A stretch of 38,912 bases of DNA, taken from NCBI GenBank assembly GCA_029227215.1, contig JAQXZM010000073.1, forward strand, positions 1-38,912. The letters are read 5' to 3'. The notes beneath the pieces were generated by a model. It saw nothing but the letters and a program-made list of their open reading frames with translations, made no database searches and had not been told where the DNA came from. Shown here in pieces: positions 1 through 6,832 of this stretch (the stretch's first letter is position 1; each line of letters begins with the position of its first letter). The stretch is from Bifidobacteriaceae bacterium (lineage in GTDB: Bacteria > Actinomycetota > Actinomycetes > Actinomycetales > Bifidobacteriaceae). The translations under genes and the position numbers were made by a program.

Positions 1-346
1 GCATGCGGCGACCATGCGCGTGTGTCGCGTTGAGGATGACGAGAACAGAAGAACCAAGAAGTACCAATAAGAACCAGAGATCACGAGGAATATCCAAGCG
101 ATACCAGCAAGCAAACGCTACCGGCAAGAGAGCCACAGGCAGAGGCCGGACTTCGAAAGCCGAAAGCGGGAAGCCCGGCCAAGCCACAAGCCCCATCAGC
201 AGGAGCAGCCTGCTGAAACCGCGCACGGTAGGAACGGCACTGCGGTGGCTCAGGCACACCAGCCGAAACAGACGGAAATCACAGTACCGCGGCACGGCCA
301 CCATCACGGCACAGCCGCACGCCACTTCACGGAAAGGAAGGACGCC
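1..346. other. Non-coding left edge, low complexity
   Basis: No gene is supported here. An open frame covers most of it on the plus strand, but its translation is rich in Arg, Ser, Thr and Gly with no recognisable domain, and it has no convincing ribosome binding site. The DNA is purine-rich with loosely repeated ACCAGAGA/AGAACCA-like words. It probably holds the promoter and leader of the phosphatase-like gene that follows; no clear -10/-35 pair was identified. Confidence 0.5.
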
Positions 347-1306
347 ATGACGAACATCATCAACCCCAATCCTTCAATGCCCTCGTCCCAGCGCGAGGGG
401 GAGGGCGTGGACGCCGAGCGCGCCCTCAACACGTCCGACACGAACCTTCTGCGCTCCCTCACTTTCGAGATCTCCACCGTCGCCAACCATGTGGGCGACC
501 GCGCGCTGCGCTCGCAGCTGCGACCCCACGGCAACCAGGTCAAGCAGGAGGAACCGGGCGCCGCGCTCACCACGGACGTCTCCGACGACATCATGCACAT
601 GCTGCGCGCCGAAGTGAGTGCCATCGATCCCCTCAATGGCTTCTGGGAGGACGGCGGCGCCGACCTGACACCGGGCAACCGCTACTGGAGCCTGTGCCCG
701 CTCGATGGCACCATCAATTACCTGCGCAACCTGAGCGAATGGACAATCACCATCGCCATCCTCGAGGTCAACGAATCCCGACAGGTCTATCCGGTGCTCG
801 GCGTCGTGTATGCGCCGGCGCTGGGACTCATGTACCTGGCGGCGCGAGGGGAAGGCGCCATCCGCGTGCGTCACTCGCCGCAGGGCGACGAGAAGCGCGA
901 GGCGGTGATCCCCTCCGCCACGAAGACGCTCGATGGGTCGGTCATCTGCTTCGGCATGTCCTATTTCCCCGAGGAATCCAAGCTGGCATTGCGCACCGCC
1001 GCGTCCATCGCGGGGCTGCCCGCCGACATCAAACGCATCGGACCTGCCTCGCTCGACCTGTGCAAGGTGGCGGACGGCACCTATGACGCGTACTTCGAGC
1101 CGGCGCTCCATTCATGGGACGTGCCTGCCGTCGCCGCCGCCACGGTGGTGGTGTGGGAGGCACAGGGCACGCTCGAACGCTGGGACGGCGCGCAGATCGC
1201 ATGGAACAGCGACAACGACGTGCTCGCCACGAACGGTGTGCTGCGTGACGAGATCTGCGGCTACCTGCGTGACGCTGCGAAAAAGGACGAAGCCATCGCC
1301 GAGTGA
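347..1306 (+). CDS. Inositol monophosphatase family protein, altered metal site
   Basis: 319-aa protein of the inositol monophosphatase/FBPase fold, whose members are Mg-dependent phosphatases acting on inositol phosphates, histidinol phosphate or nucleotide bisphosphates. The LTTD motif (about residues 74-77), the WSLCPLDGT motif (114-122) and the C-terminal SWDVPA motif (256-261) align with family motifs. The usual metal-binding WxxDPxDGT reads CPLDGT, so the first Asp is Cys117; Asp120 and Asp258 remain. The glutamate pair before this motif is represented only by FWEDG (99-103). The ATG at 347 is chosen because GGAAAGGAAGG lies just upstream and the residues coded before it are low complexity. 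It lies 269 bp upstream of pup on the same strand. Fold assignment is firm; substrate is unknown, and activity may be reduced or lost. Confidence 0.85.
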   Translation: MTNIINPNPSMPSSQREGEGVDAERALNTSDTNLLRSLTFEISTVANHVGDRALRSQLRPHGNQVKQEEPGAALTTDVSDDIMHMLRAEVSAIDPLNGFWEDGGADLTPGNRYWSLCPLDGTINYLRNLSEWTITIAILEVNESRQVYPVLGVVYAPALGLMYLAARGEGAIRVRHSPQGDEKREAVIPSATKTLDGSVICFGMSYFPEESKLALRTAASIAGLPADIKRIGPASLDLCKVADGTYDAYFEPALHSWDVPAVAAATVVVWEAQGTLERWDGAQIAWNSDNDVLATNGVLRDEICGYLRDAAKKDEAIAE

Positions 1307-1575
1307 ATCAGCCAACCATCCGGATGGCGCAGCGGATGATGCCGCCGGACGGCGCCACAAAGCGCTGCCGCTCGGGAAAACCACCGCGTGAGGTAAGGTA
1401 GCCACGGATCAGCGCGATCGTTCGCCATTGGTCATTGTCTCGTATCGCGTCCCCTTGTGGGCGGAATCCTGGCGATGTCACCGGGCATCATCGTCGCGCT
1501 GTGGTTGCGTTATGGCGCCCGTGCCGATTCGATCAGGCGGATCGGCCTGCGCAGCGCTTGAACTTGGAGGTCACA

Positions 1576-1788
1576 ATGCCGCAGGAACACATGCCGCTTC
1601 AGCATTCGTCACAGCAATCCGTCCAGCAGGGCAAGGCACAGGCTGCCGAGAGCGCCGAGGCCGAGCGCTCGTCGCAATACGAGGACGCCGCCCAGGGGCT
1701 CGATTCCGTGCTGGACGACATCGAGTCGGTGCTGGAAAACAACGCGGAGGACTACGTCAACCACTTCGTGCAGAAGGGCGGCGAGTGA
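1576..1788 (+). CDS. pup: Prokaryotic ubiquitin-like protein Pup
   Basis: 70-aa Pup. It is conjugated through its C-terminal glutamate side chain to lysines of target proteins by PafA. The N-terminal half is Gln/Glu/Ala-rich and disordered. The conserved C-terminal segment ([19 protein letters not shown], then [10 protein letters not shown]) forms the helix-prone region bound by PafA and the ARC/Mpa ATPase. It ends in Gly-Gly-Glu, not Gly-Gly-Gln, so no deamidation by Dop is needed before ligation. The ATG at 1576 follows TTGGAGG by 5 nt, an excellent ribosome binding site; longer in-frame starts would add unrelated sequence. pafA follows 57 bp downstream, as expected for a co-transcribed pair. 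No proteasome or dop gene is in the window. Confidence 0.96.
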   Translation: MPQEHMPLQHSSQQSVQQGKAQAAESAEAERSSQYEDAAQGLDSVLDDIESVLENNAEDYVNHFVQKGGE

Positions 1789-1845
1789 CCCGTGCCCCAG
1801 CTTCGTGACAGCCGGTCGCGCGTCTCGCGGTCGGAAGGCCATGCG

Positions 1846-3252
1846 ATGGACATCACCCTGCGGCGCATCTTCGGCATCGAGACCGAGTACGGCATCTCGG
1901 TGACCGGCGCCGACCGCGACCCTGACCCGGGCACGGTGGCGATGATCATGTTCCGCCCTGTGGTGGCGGCGAGCCGCAGCACCAACACCTACACGCGCAA
2001 TGGTTCGCGCCTCTACCTTGACGTCGGCTCCCACCCGGAGTACGCCACCGCCGAGGCCCGTCGGCCGATCGACGCGGTGCGGCTCGACGCGGCGGGGGAG
2101 CGTACGATGCATCGCCTGGCGCTCCACGCGCAGGAACTCCTGCGCGAGCAGTACGGCCCGCGCACCACCGTGCACCTGTACAAGAACAACGAAGACAGCG
2201 CCGGCCATTCCTTCGGCTGCCACGAGAACTACCTGGTGCGCCGCGACATCTCGCTGCAGCTGCTCGGCGCCCAGCTCATCCCGTTCCTCGTCACGCGCCA
2301 GCTGTACACCGGCGCCGGCACGTGGTCGGCGGACGGGCAATTCCAGCTCTCCCAGCGCGCCGACTTCCTCGATGACGCGATCTCCGCGTCCACCACGCGC
2401 TCCCGCCCGATGATCAACACCCGCGACGAACCGCACGCGGACTCCGACATGTACCGCAGGCTCCACGTGATCCTGGGCGACTCCAACCGTTCGCAGATCG
2501 CGACATGGATGAAGCTCACCACCACGCACCTGGTGCTGTGCATGCTCGAATATTGCACGCATCATGGGCTCGACACGGGTCTGGCGGGCATGGAGCTCGC
2601 CGACCCGGGTAAGGCCATCAAGACCGTGAGCCACGACATGCACGGCACCGCGGTGCTCGACATGGCGGACGGCACGCGCAAATGCGCCTTGGAGATCCAA
2701 GGCACCTACCTGCGCCTGGCGGACCGGTTCGTGCGCGAGCATGGTGACGAGATCGCCCTCAACATCGCCGACGCGCCTGAGTGCCTGGAGCTGTGGGGCA
2801 AGGCGCTCGACGCCGTGCACTTCTCCGACATCAGCGAGCTCGCCACCTGGGTGGATTGGGCGGCGAAATACCGTTTCGTGCAATCCATGCGGCTGCGCCA
2901 CCCCGACCTGACGACCGCAAGGATCCGCCAGTTCGACCTGGACTACCATGACGTGGCGAACGGGCATATCTTCGATTCGCTTGTCGCGCACGGGCAGATG
3001 CACACGATGCTCACCGATGCCGAAGTGGAAGCCGCCGATGTGACGCCGCCCGCCGACACGCGCGCCGCCTTGCGCGGGGCGTTCGTTGCCGCAGCACAGG
3101 GCGCTCCCGGCTGCACGTGGAGCGCCGACTGGACGCATGTGAGCGCCTCCGTGCCTGATGCGAAGCCGCGCGAAGCGGAGCTGCTCGACCCCTTCGATTC
3201 CCAGCCCAGCGAGGATTACCGCAAGGTCATGGAGCTCCTCCAAGGGGAGTGA
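1846..3252 (+). CDS. pafA: Pup--protein ligase PafA
   Basis: 468-aa member of the PafA/Dop carboxylate-amine ligase family related to glutamine synthetase. It activates the C-terminal glutamate of Pup with ATP and joins it to lysines of substrate proteins. Family landmarks: N-terminal RRIFGIETEYGI with the Mg/ATP glutamates, LYLDVGSHPEYATAE with the catalytic Asp region, YKNNEDSAGHSFGCHENYL, FLVTRQLYTGAG, SQRADFL, and TTRSRPMINTRDEPHAD. These match PafA better than Dop. The ATG at 1846 is preferred because GGAAGG precedes it by 7 nt and the protein then starts MDITLRRIFG, as in homologues. A GTG at 1792, three bases after the pup stop, would add 18 residues but lacks a ribosome binding site. 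Confidence 0.95.
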   Translation: MDITLRRIFGIETEYGISVTGADRDPDPGTVAMIMFRPVVAASRSTNTYTRNGSRLYLDVGSHPEYATAEARRPIDAVRLDAAGERTMHRLALHAQELLREQYGPRTTVHLYKNNEDSAGHSFGCHENYLVRRDISLQLLGAQLIPFLVTRQLYTGAGTWSADGQFQLSQRADFLDDAISASTTRSRPMINTRDEPHADSDMYRRLHVILGDSNRSQIATWMKLTTTHLVLCMLEYCTHHGLDTGLAGMELADPGKAIKTVSHDMHGTAVLDMADGTRKCALEIQGTYLRLADRFVREHGDEIALNIADAPECLELWGKALDAVHFSDISELATWVDWAAKYRFVQSMRLRHPDLTTARIRQFDLDYHDVANGHIFDSLVAHGQMHTMLTDAEVEAADVTPPADTRAALRGAFVAAAQGAPGCTWSADWTHVSASVPDAKPREAELLDPFDSQPSEDYRKVMELLQGE

Positions 3253-3335
3253 GGAGCAAGGTGGCATTGGCGGCAGCAGAGGGAATGCTGGGCTGAGAGT
3301 GCGGTTTGACGGCATGGACTGATGTTGATGGACTG
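3253..3335. other. Convergent intergenic gap
   Basis: Short gap between the ends of pafA (+) and the methyltransferase gene (-). I see no strong stem-loop with a T-run on either strand. Confidence 0.4.
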
Positions 3336-4472
3336 TCACCATGTGCTGGCGTTCGTGGGATTAGGCGTGGGGCTCACGGGTACCTTGCCGGTCGCGGGGT
3401 TTGCCGTGCTCGTGAGGATCGCCAGGTAGTGATCGCGGTTTTCGAGCGGCACGTCTGCCGACCATGCGAGGCGGGGCTCCAGGCTGTGCAGCGCGCTGCC
3501 ATGCCGGGCGCCCCATGTGAACGCGGAGCCTGTGGCTGCGATGGAGGGCATGACCGCATTCGCCACGGCACGCGGTGTGATTGCTTCGACCACGAGCATG
3601 ACGTTGGGGAACGCGCTCGCCACCACGTCGAGGATGCGGCGCATGTGCTCGTCGTCGAGATACATCGACAGGCCTTCCATGAGCACGAGCACCGGGGTAG
3701 CGGTGGCGTTGAGTTCGTCGCCAACGGTATGAAAGCCAGTGGCTTGGCTGCCAGACTGGTTTGCGCTGTTTGCGTTCGTGTGATTCATGTCAAGGTTACT
3801 GAGGTCTGTGTTGTGCATGGCTTCGATGCGCGGAGATTCCACGGAACCATCATTGTGCATGGCGGCGAGAGTGCTGCGCACATGTCGCGCCCAATCGGCG
3901 CGCGTGGCGTCGCCCGCTAGGTCAATGAGGTTCTTGCTGCGGCCCAGCAGACGAGCGCGGGCGGCGGAGACATCCGGCAGATCGACGTTGAACCATGTCA
4001 CGTCTGCCGTGGCGAGACGATGGAAACGGGTGTCGAGGCCAGCGGCGAGGTTCACCACCACGCCCTGTGGGTATGCGGCGACGTAGGAGGCGGTGAGCGA
4101 ATCCAAAGCGAGCGTGCGGGCGACGACCGCCTGGGAGAGCGCCTCGTCATGGGCCGCGGTGGAGAAATCGAAATCCAGACGGCGCAACAGGCTCATCGCA
4201 AGCCTGTCATCCATGCGCAATGCGCGGATCGCCAGGGTTTGCAGCATCGTGAGCGACACCCCGCGCAGGGTCACCGCATGGCGAGGCGTGGTGCGTGGTG
4301 CGGCGGATGAGGTGGTGGACGGTTTCTCGGAGTGAATCACTACACCGCCGTTGTGTGTGGCGGGGCTCGCGAGTGGGCGTAGGAAGCCAAGCGATGCTGC
4401 AGCGCGTGCGCCCTGGTGCATTGCGGGGCGCGTGATGGGGGAGTTTACGGTGGTCAGTTGTTGGGTAAGCAT
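3336..4472 (-). CDS. Class I SAM-dependent methyltransferase, LCM/TcmP-like
   Basis: About 378 aa. The Rossmann SAM-binding motif VVVNLAAGLDTRFHR (138-152) followed by WFNVDLPDV (160-168) is typical of the leucine carboxyl methyltransferase/TcmP O-methyltransferase family (PF04072 type), as is VLVLMEGLSMYL (261-272), here ending the motif before the acceptor region. Members methylate carboxyl or hydroxyl groups; this substrate is unknown. Residues 1-70 and 205-257 look disordered (Ser, Thr, Asn, His rich) and are extra compared with compact homologues. The start is uncertain: the frame is open to 4637. ATG at 4472 is chosen because upstream residues are low complexity, but its ribosome binding site (GAAAGA) is weak; the conserved core starts only near residue 70. 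It stands alone, convergent with pafA. Confidence 0.75.
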   Translation of the reverse strand: MLTQQLTTVNSPITRPAMHQGARAAASLGFLRPLASPATHNGGVVIHSEKPSTTSSAAPRTTPRHAVTLRGVSLTMLQTLAIRALRMDDRLAMSLLRRLDFDFSTAAHDEALSQAVVARTLALDSLTASYVAAYPQGVVVNLAAGLDTRFHRLATADVTWFNVDLPDVSAARARLLGRSKNLIDLAGDATRADWARHVRSTLAAMHNDGSVESPRIEAMHNTDLSNLDMNHTNANSANQSGSQATGFHTVGDELNATATPVLVLMEGLSMYLDDEHMRRILDVVASAFPNVMLVVEAITPRAVANAVMPSIAATGSAFTWGARHGSALHSLEPRLAWSADVPLENRDHYLAILTSTANPATGKVPVSPTPNPTNASTW

Positions 4473-4891
4473 GGGGTGTCTTTCATGAAGTATGTGTTGG
4501 CGGATGAGGCGTGTGACGCATCGTGGACTGGCACTGTGGGCTGTGCGCTGTGCGTCGGCATCAGGGGTTCGGCGGTGGTGAGTTCGCGGCGCAGTTGTTG
4601 GGGATGCGCGGGGCGGACTGTTCGCAGGGTGTGTCACGACAGGTCTGAGGGCGGTGCGTATGTCGGCCGTGGAGGGGTGTACTGCGGGTTCTGAAGGCTT
4701 TGGCTAGAGGTTGACGTCTGCCGCGATGAATGTGATTGCGGCCAGCTAGAGCTTCAGAACCTGCCAGCTGGCTTGGGAACGCCGAAGACAGCATCGGTTC
4801 GAAACCAGCGGAATCAGGAAGCTGCAGTATCGAGAGAAAGCCGCAATCGGAAAGCGCCTGTATCGGAGAGTGTCAGTCTCGGGCAATCGCG

Positions 4892-4955
4892 GAATCAGGA
4901 AACCGCAGAATCAGGAAGTCTCAGAATCAGGAAACCGCAAAATCAGGAAACCGCA
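4892..4955. repeat. Four tandem 16-bp repeats
   Basis: Units GAATCAGGAAACCGCA at 4892-4907, GAATCAGGAAGTCTCA at 4908-4923, GAATCAGGAAACCGCA at 4924-4939 and AAATCAGGAAACCGCA at 4940-4955. An isolated related copy (GAATCAGGAAGCTGCA) lies at 4811-4826. The period is not divisible by three and no gene covers it, so it is non-coding tandem repetition. Copy number is likely to vary between strains. Confidence 0.85.
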
Positions 4956-5249
4956 AAATTGGGCTAGTTGCGTGTGAGGACACTGCGACAGCGCATCGAT
5001 GCGATGCCGCGACATGCACAGACAGAGGAGAGGGCGGTCGAATGCATGGAAATGGTGTGAGCCATGATGCGCCTCCTTGTCTGGCGATTGCGCCGGCCGT
5101 GCCGGCTGCGTGGATGCGGGCTCATCGCCCGCCTCATACAGCCCGAGGATACCACAGAAAAATCACCATCAGACATCACCTGCAACCAGTCATGAACCAT
5201 CAGGAGTCATCGCACTCACAACCCACCGTCAGGAATAGCCCCAACGTCG

Positions 5250-5541
5250 TGTGCGTGACCGCGCACCCGGGTGGGAGATTGGCGGGTTGGGAAGGACAGG
5301 TTGGATGGTGATTGGCCATTCGTGTGCGCAGTGGCGCACACAGGGAGGCGGAAAGGTGGCTGTGGGGCCGTATCGGTGGTGGATATGGCCTGCTGTGTGC
5401 GCGGTGGCGCACCCAGGCGGGAGATAGACGGGTCAGGGAGGTCTGTCTGGGTGGCAATCAGCCTACACTGTGCGCGGTCGCGCACCCGATTGCCAGTCGT
5501 GCGCCCAGCGAGGCCGGTAGTGCGCCCAGCGCGACGTGGAG
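5250..5541. repeat. 73-bp periodic palindrome array, locus A
   Basis: Four GC-rich 19-bp elements begin at 5250, 5323, 5396 and 5469, exactly 73 bp apart. Consensus is TGTGCGCGGTGGCGCACCC. Each can form a hairpin with a GTGCGC/GCGCAC stem and a four-base loop (GACC, AGTG, GGTG, GGTC). The first unit has a single G-T pair (GTGCGT/GCGCAC), so pairing is kept while sequence drifts. About 20 bp after the core are weakly conserved and G-rich; the rest of each unit differs. The last unit contains a 12-bp direct repeat (GTGCGCCCAGCG, twice). The same element recurs at 30184. Function unknown: REP-like element, protein-binding array or RNA hairpins. Confidence 0.85.
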
Positions 5542-5577
5542 GCATGTCCTCATGCGCCGCACTCCGATGCGCATAAC

Positions 5578-5617
5578 AAAAAGGCTGTGGGTCAGACGGA
5601 TGTCTGATCCACAGCCT
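5578..5617 (-). terminator. Rho-independent terminator, minus strand
   Basis: On the minus strand, AGGCTGTGGATCAGAC and GTCTGACCCACAGCCT form a 16-bp stem with one mismatch and a 4-nt loop, followed by TTTTT. This is the strongest intrinsic terminator in the region. The nearest upstream minus-strand gene is HU, whose stop codon is about 210 nt before it, so the HU mRNA would have a long 3' untranslated region. Confidence 0.85.
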
Positions 5618-5828
5618 GGAAAGCTCCGAATGGTGATTCCCTGCACTGTGGTACCGCTGTGCAATCACTATGCAGCGTGATGGAGTTCAGGGCAACTGCG
5701 CTGCCCGGTGAGCGCCGCGCCGTGTGTGTTGCCGGTCAGGCTGCGATGCCTGTGGCATGCACGGTGACGTGCGACACGGCATGCATTGTGGCGCGCGAAG
5801 CGGTGCGAATGTGCGGGAAGGCTCTAGG

Positions 5829-6116
5829 CTACTCCTGCTCGGACACAGCCTTCTTGAGCAGGGAGCCCGGGGTCAGCTTGACGCCGTAGCCAGCGGGGAT
5901 GTCGATGACCTCGCGGGTGCGGGGGTTGCGGCCCTTGCGGGCAGCGCGCTCAACGCGGGAAGCGGTGAGGATGCCGGTGAGGCGCAGGCCTTCGCCGCTC
6001 TTGAGGGACTCGACGAGGACCTCCTCGAAAGCGTTGACTGCGTCCTCGGCCTGGGCCTTGGTCAGGTTCGCCTTCTGTGCAATCTTCGACACGAGTTCGG
6101 ACTTGTTGTATGCCAT
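5829..6116 (-). CDS. hup: DNA-binding protein HU
   Basis: 95-aa HU/IHF family nucleoid protein. It binds and bends DNA as a dimer with little sequence preference. The helical N-terminus MAYNKSELVSKIAQKANLTK and the DNA-binding arm region (ARKGRNPRTREVIDIPAGYG, about residues 56-75) with the intercalating proline are typical, followed by KLTPGSLLKKAV. Length is normal for the family. The ATG at 6116 follows AGAAGGG by 7 nt; residues coded further upstream do not match HU. A possible -10 (TATAAT-like TAATAT) lies about 90 bp upstream. It is a single-gene unit, ended probably by the hairpin at 5578-5617. Confidence 0.97.
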   Translation of the reverse strand: MAYNKSELVSKIAQKANLTKAQAEDAVNAFEEVLVESLKSGEGLRLTGILTASRVERAARKGRNPRTREVIDIPAGYGVKLTPGSLLKKAVSEQE

Positions 6117-6204
6117 GTGCACACCCTTCTCTTTTATGGGCTCCGGGGTGGAGGCCCTGTTTCCGAGGGCTTCCCACGGTGGAAAACCCTGAATCACACT
6201 AGAG

Positions 6205-6210
6205 ATATTA
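6205..6210 (-). promoter_or_regulatory. Possible -10 box of hup
   Basis: On the minus strand TAATAT is preceded 17 nt upstream only by a poor -35 (CGGTTT). The surrounding 60 bp are AT-rich relative to the genome, as expected for a strong housekeeping promoter. The exact start site cannot be fixed from sequence alone. Confidence 0.35.
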
Positions 6211-6520
6211 CTTCAATCTCGGCCCAAAAACCGCATTTTCTTTGATATTTCAGCGATTTTTAGGCAAATCCATGAGAAAACGAGGCGGTCGGTGAGCCAA
6301 GGCTGATGCCCGCGGGTGCCGCGGAGGAGGTTGATGCCTCCAAAATGTTGGAATTTTGGGCAAAATCAGCCAATGTGCACACAATGCGAGCGTAAGAAGC
6401 CGTCGAATGGCGCGCGTGCGGTCACGCGCGGTCAGGAAGCGACACGCCCGGACGGATGCGCCGAACCGGTGGATGTTTCGGATTCGCGCGTTTCGCGGCA
6501 GGGGATGGTGGCGTAGTGAG

Positions 6521-6655
6521 AGCAATGGGGAGAAGGGAGTGATGGAGAGAAGGAGAGGAAAGAGGGAAGAGGAGGCGGATGGAGGGACGGAGGTGGAAGA
6601 GGGACGGAGGAAGGAAGAAAAGAAAGGAGGAAGAGAAGAGCGGCGAGAGTTCGGT
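6521..6655. repeat. Polypurine tract, pyrimidine-rich on minus strand
   Basis: About 135 bp that are nearly all A or G on the plus strand, made of GGA, GAGG and AAGA words. Minus-strand transcripts from purB and the flippase-like gene would carry a C/U-rich, unstructured RNA here, a composition favoured by Rho. It could therefore act as a Rho-dependent termination zone. Homopurine DNA of this length may also adopt triplex (H-DNA) structure. Confidence 0.6.
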
Positions 6656-6695
6656 GTCCGGAGTCCAGAATCCGGACTCAGGACACCAGAATCCA

Positions 6696-6737
6696 GAGGA
6701 TGGAGGATAGAGGATAGAGGACAGAGGACAGAGGACA
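6696..6737. repeat. Six tandem 7-bp repeats
   Basis: Units GAGGATG, GAGGATA, GAGGATA, GAGGACA, GAGGACA and GAGGACA follow each other without gaps. They lie in the 716-bp gene-free stretch between HU and the flippase-like gene; imperfect CCAGAGCC/GGATTCCAG repeats follow up to 6820. The rest of that stretch (6211-6520) shows no gene. Confidence 0.85.
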
Positions 6738-6832
6738 GAATCAGGAATCCAGAGCCCAGAGCCCGGAGCCCGGATTTCAGAGCCCAGAGGCCGGATTCCA
6801 GTGCCCGGATTCCAGTCTCATAGCACCCAGCT

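Larger units (their letters stand above)
4473..5577. other. Long gene-poor spacer with repeats
   Basis: No convincing gene. Open frames exist on both strands, but they cross 16-bp and 73-bp repeat arrays whose periods are not multiples of three and encode only low-complexity sequence. The stretch holds the methyltransferase promoter region, the 16-bp repeats and the 73-bp palindrome array listed separately. A remote possibility is an unrecognised non-coding RNA. Confidence 0.6.

Noticed and set aside
3-350. Possible small gene at the left edge
   Set aside because: Composition is low complexity, there is no ribosome binding site, and it overlaps the start of the phosphatase-like gene.
1609-3342. 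Long minus-strand open frame opposite pup and pafA
   Set aside because: pup and pafA are unmistakable on the plus strand; the antisense translation is His/Arg/Gly-rich noise.
4736-5311. Possible 191-aa gene on the plus strand
   Set aside because: It runs through the 16-bp repeats and into the 73-bp array, has no ribosome binding site, and encodes low-complexity sequence.
5250-5541. CRISPR array
   Set aside because: Only 19 bp are well conserved, repeats differ from unit to unit, would-be spacers are about 54 bp and partly similar to each other, and no cas gene is nearby.
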